DNA of 64,000 bases from Camellia lanceoleosa (Eukaryota > Streptophyta > Magnoliopsida > Ericales > Theaceae), in NCBI GenBank assembly GCA_025200525.1, contig CM045762.1:28617600-28681599 (forward strand), given 5' to 3'. The notes below the pieces were generated by a model. It saw only the letters and a program-made list of their open reading frames with translations, was not told where the DNA came from and made no database searches. This document shows, piece by piece, positions 60,650-64,000 of the stretch. Positions within the stretch are counted from its first letter, which is position 1; each line of letters begins with the position of its first letter. The translations under genes and the position numbers were made by a program.

Positions 60650-62339
60650 TATATATATAACATGACTGTTGCTCAATTATAACTTCAGTGATATATTCAT
60701 AATTGCAATTGGTAATGCACAAAGGAAAACACGTGAACCAAACGGTTCAACCAAGAGAACAAGGCAGGCACTTGAGCCGCCCGGGTTCAGCAAACAGAGT
60801 GTGTGTTTTTCATTTATTGTAAAAAAATGGAACAATTTTATATACATAAAAAATAAATAAATAAATAACTTTCGTGTCCGTGTAAGTAAACTTGTGTTTG
60901 GTGCAAATAAAAATTATGCCATATAACTCTCAATTACTCTGATTTGTATTTCTATAAAAATATAATAATTTTGATTTATTCATATTTAAATGAAAATTGA
61001 ATGATGGAAGAGTGACTATTTTACAATTATAATTAAAGACGATCGACAAATAAACGTCATAATTTTATATGAAAATTCTATAAATAACTTTAAAGATGTG
61101 TTGATCTGAATCGTGAATTTAGGTAAAAAAAATTTAAAAATAAAAATAAAAATAAAATGTGCAAATAAATATAAGTTAAATATTTTGTTCATTTATCTTT
61201 TTTTTTTAAGATAGTGTCGAAATTTATAATCAAAACAAAATATAAAAAGAATTCGGACATGTATTGGAAAGGACCCATCTCACTTGTGGAGCTTACTATA
61301 TTACCTTTTTCTATTATGTGAAAGGTTTAGGCTTCTTTTGAGAGGTAATTAAAAGTTATTTTTTAATTTTTAACTTACTTCTTCTCTTATAAAAAAATAT
61401 TAAAAAGTTAAAAACAGTCAAAAAAATTTAACTTTTAGCTATTTTTTCAAAACACTTTTTATGTTGTATTTGGTTGGGAGATTTGGAGAGGGATTTAAAA
61501 AGAAAAAGAAAAAAAGTGTGTGAAACTATGTGAAATGTAGATATTTTTTTTTTACATTTTATCTACTTTTTCTATTTTTCTTTCCAAATCCCTCCTCAAA
61601 TCCCTCAACCAAACACAGTATTAGTATAACTTCATTTAATTTGGGTAAAATTTAAGTTATTCAGCTTATAAATCTGTGTAAAATATCTATAAACAAACAA
61701 CATTTATTGAATTTCGTTATGTTTGTTAATCAAAAATAAATTAGGTTTATTGTCGAATATTTAGAAATATCTATATATTAAGGAAAATGGTCTTTTAAAA
61801 TCCAAGGCTTGTGGAAGCTCCAACATGCTCATCCTAATTTTCTGATTTTTTAATATTTTTTTAAAAAAAAATTAACTTAGTGATTGGTGATTGGTTTATA
61901 ATGATTACACTATTGACACGCAATAAATGACTTGGTGATTGGTGATTGGTTCAAAGATTATAATAATTATACTATTGATTACAATAAACACTTAATTTAT
62001 AATAATTACACTTATTAAATGAATAACGCAATAAATGAAATCCTAATTTCCTTACTTTTTACATCCCAAGAGACCCATGTAATTATTGTGTAAATGCCTC
62101 TTAAATAAATAAATAAACACTTATTAAATTCTTTCAAACTCCTCGGTCAAACCCCATGTATTTAATTTATATATTAAAAAAAATAAAAATAAATATAAAT
62201 ATCTATAATTATCTCACGGGTGATAGGCTAGTATATATAATTGAAATGTGATTATGATTCTAATTTATTTTTTTTTTGTGTTAATATTTTTTTATATTTT
62301 GTTCGGACTCTTTTAAAGTAGGGAAATGTTTTCTTTTTT
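60650..62339. other. AT-rich intergenic DNA
   Basis: No gene, RNA gene or transposon ends recognised. A short direct repeat, cttggtgattggtgattggt, appears twice near 61880-61950. Confidence 0.5.
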
Positions 62340-62580
62340 TTTTTTTTTTTTTTTTTTTTCCTTGGTGTGGCCGCTGCCGCTGCCCGCTGGCTGTTGCATT
62401 CTCGCCTCGGCGTCGCTGCCGCGCCTGCTGCGCGGCTCGCTCGCTGTGCCCTCGCTTTCTTTCTCACGCCTCGCCTCTCCCTCCCCCCCTCCGCCCCATT
62501 AGGTCCTCCCTCTCCTCCTCTCCCTCCCTCCCCCTCCCCTTTTCTTCTCTAAAAAAAAAAAAAAAAACGACGTTTCATTT
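62340..62580. other. GC-rich patch between poly-T and poly-A runs
   Basis: A T run (about 62335-62359) is followed by about 190 GC-rich bases with repeated gccgctgcc-like and CCCTCC units, and then an A run (62551-62567). The frames in it are low-complexity. Its origin is unclear; I call no gene. Confidence 0.45.
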
Positions 62581-63217
62581 TTTTTGCTTGAAATGGGCTT
62601 TTTCGAGTCACCAATCGCGATTGTTTAAAGTATAAGACGGTTGACTTTTCAATTTAAAAAGTTGGGTTTGTATTTTTCTTGCTAGTTTTTTTTATTATTA
62701 TTATATAAATCTGTGTGGTCACATTTCATTTTTGTTTTTTTGTGATTAAAAAAAAAAAAAAAAAAAAAGGGAGGGAGGGAGGGAGGGGCTCTAGAAACGA
62801 GAGATATGCACGAGGATCGCGCATGACGACAATATTAAGTCACCCTCTCCGCCGCCCTCCACCTACGGCGCTTTGTAGTGCGAGTCCTCCCTACCTAAAC
62901 AGAAATGCTCAGTGTTTTTACCCTCTGCCTTGGCGTGCTCACTTGGTTTAAACCAACCCTACGCTTCATGTGCGCATTACACACCCTCACTCACTCTTCT
63001 CTTTTGCGTGATGCTGTCACCAACTCTTTCCCCTTCTTGTCACTATTGGCCCTGATTGGTAAGTGAGTTTTGAATTATTTTTTGTTTGTTAAAATTTATT
63101 TATAAAAGATAAAATAGATTAAAATAATTAATAAGATAAATTTTTTTTATTAAATTTATAATTTTTTTATTTTTTTTATAAACAGTACTTCTAATTATAA
63201 AAAAAAATCAATTTACT
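62581..63217. other. Mixed intergenic DNA
   Basis: The part 62780-63050 is GC-richer and might be promoter-like. No open frame of a known family is visible. The part 63050-63200 is AT-rich and MITE-like. Confidence 0.45.
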
Positions 63218-63445
63218 AAGGGTTTGTTTGGAATGTGTGTTGACTTTTCAACTATTTTAGTCTAGAGCTAAAAAATTTCGTTTAATACTGGCTTTTTGAA
63301 TTTTTTGACCTTTGTAAGAGAAAAAATGAAATGATTATAGGTTGGATGTGATATTTTGTCTCATTAGCTAAAAAACTTATTTTGTCTTTTTGTAATTATT
63401 TTTGTCAAAAAGTCTTTGACTTTTTCATACCAAACGAGTTCTATA
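63218..63445 (+). mobile_element. MITE related to the 49845 family
   Basis: It begins gggtttgtttggaatgtgtg and ends tttttcataccaaacgag. The interior shares gaaatgattataggttggat with the other copies. Confidence 0.55.
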
Positions 63446-63509
63446 ATAGTCAAAAATTAAAATAACTTACTAAAATAGCTAACTTTTCAAACACCCACAT
63501 TATTTCAAA

Positions 63510-63935
63510 GGACCGTGCTAGGGAGCTCGAAAGCTCCCCCCGAATCTCCCTAATTCTGCGACGACGCCGTTTTTGATTTTTTTTTTGCAGAAGAAGGAAG
63601 ATCAAAGAAGGAAGAAGAAGAAGGGAGGAAGAAGGAGGAGGAGGAGGAGGAGGAAGGAAGGACTGGAGGGGGCCAACAGGATTGGAGGAGGAAGCAGAGG
63701 AGATGCGGGGGTTGCGAGGCAGAGGCTGTGACGACGGTCGGCGGACGACGGCGATCTCATCTCCTCTCTCTCTCTTTCTCTTTCTCTTTCTCTCTCTCCC
63801 TCTCCCTCTCCCTCTCCCTCTGTTTCAGCTTGCATGACGAAGAAGACGAAGAAAAAAAAAAAAAAAATCGAATGCCCAAAACGACGTCGTTTTGGGCATT
63901 CGGGGGATTAGAGGAGAGAAGATTCGAGCTCTGAA
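63510..63935. repeat. GC-rich element-like segment with hairpin ends
   Basis: At the left is a small palindrome, gggagctcgaaagctccc (63521-63538), and gacgacgccgttt. At the right is a long perfect palindrome centred on acgacgtcgt (63869-63902) and cgagctctgaaa. The two ends are weakly inverted copies (gagctcgaa, cgacgccgttt). The middle is a GGA/GAA then CTCTTT/CTCCCT repeat tract (63600-63822). Its class is uncertain. Confidence 0.45.
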
Positions 63936-64000
63936 ACATTATCCTATTTCAAATGAGGTCAATTTCATTCCGTCCAAAATTTGAATTGGAGGATATTGTT

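Noticed and set aside
62252..62552. Ala/Arg-rich frames on both strands.
   Set aside because: Low-complexity translation of a GC-rich patch with homopolymer edges, with no start context or family match.
63602..63939. Glu/Arg and Ser/Leu-rich frames.
   Set aside because: They translate a GA/CT microsatellite in three frames.
1..64000. tRNA, rRNA and snoRNA genes.
   Set aside because: I found no cloverleaf with A and B boxes and no rRNA-like stretch by eye; a covariance-model scan would be needed to exclude them.

Overview
The window looks like nuclear DNA of a flowering plant, most likely a eudicot. It is very AT-rich and gene-poor, has spliceosomal introns, and carries a nuclear gene for a plastid protein with a transit peptide. 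The regulator it carries resembles petunia NAM and Arabidopsis CUC2 more than other NAC proteins. The species cannot be named from the sequence.

I can support only two intact protein-coding genes, both on the minus strand and both with three exons. The first (7765-11304) encodes the chloroplast 30S ribosomal protein bS20c, 182 residues. The second (41801-44467) encodes a NAM/CUC2-type NAC transcription factor, 351 residues, with a near-perfect miR164 target site in its last exon. The two genes share no evident pathway.

Most of the rest is transposon-derived, and several elements have visible target-site duplications. At 11913-21618 a foldback element with about 0.5 kb inverted arms has been split at its centre by a minus-strand Helitron of about 8.25 kb plus a hairpin MITE. 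At 21889-28700 lies a 6.8 kb non-autonomous CACTA (En/Spm) element with ATA duplications; it carries exon fragments resembling importin beta-1, a TCAB1/WRAP53-type WD40 protein and an unidentified acidic gene, so it is a Pack-CACTA. At 34891-36935 is a 2 kb minus-strand gypsy-like LTR element with a GAAATT duplication; one LTR holds a Tourist-like MITE that the other lacks. At 57770-60649 a second Helitron (plus strand) carries a broken glycerol kinase fragment. hAT elements lie at 8214-9151 (inside the bS20c intron) and 55856-56468 (perfect 8 bp duplication). A Mutator-like element lies at 6211-6755 with a 10 bp duplication. Several MITE families recur.

Layout: 1-364 edge of a copia-like LTR; 365-7764 AT-rich DNA with MITEs; 7765-11400 bS20c; 11913-21618 foldback/Helitron nest; 21889-28700 Pack-CACTA; 29-34 kb AT-rich DNA with an LTR-like segment and a MITE; 34.9-36.9 kb LTR element; 37-41.7 kb AT-rich DNA with a GC-rich foldback; 41.8-44.6 kb NAM/CUC2; 45-57.7 kb MITE-rich DNA; 57.8-60.6 kb Helitron; 60.7-64 kb AT-rich DNA with GC-rich islands and a 34 bp perfect palindrome. 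Splice sites and family assignments were made by eye, without database searches.
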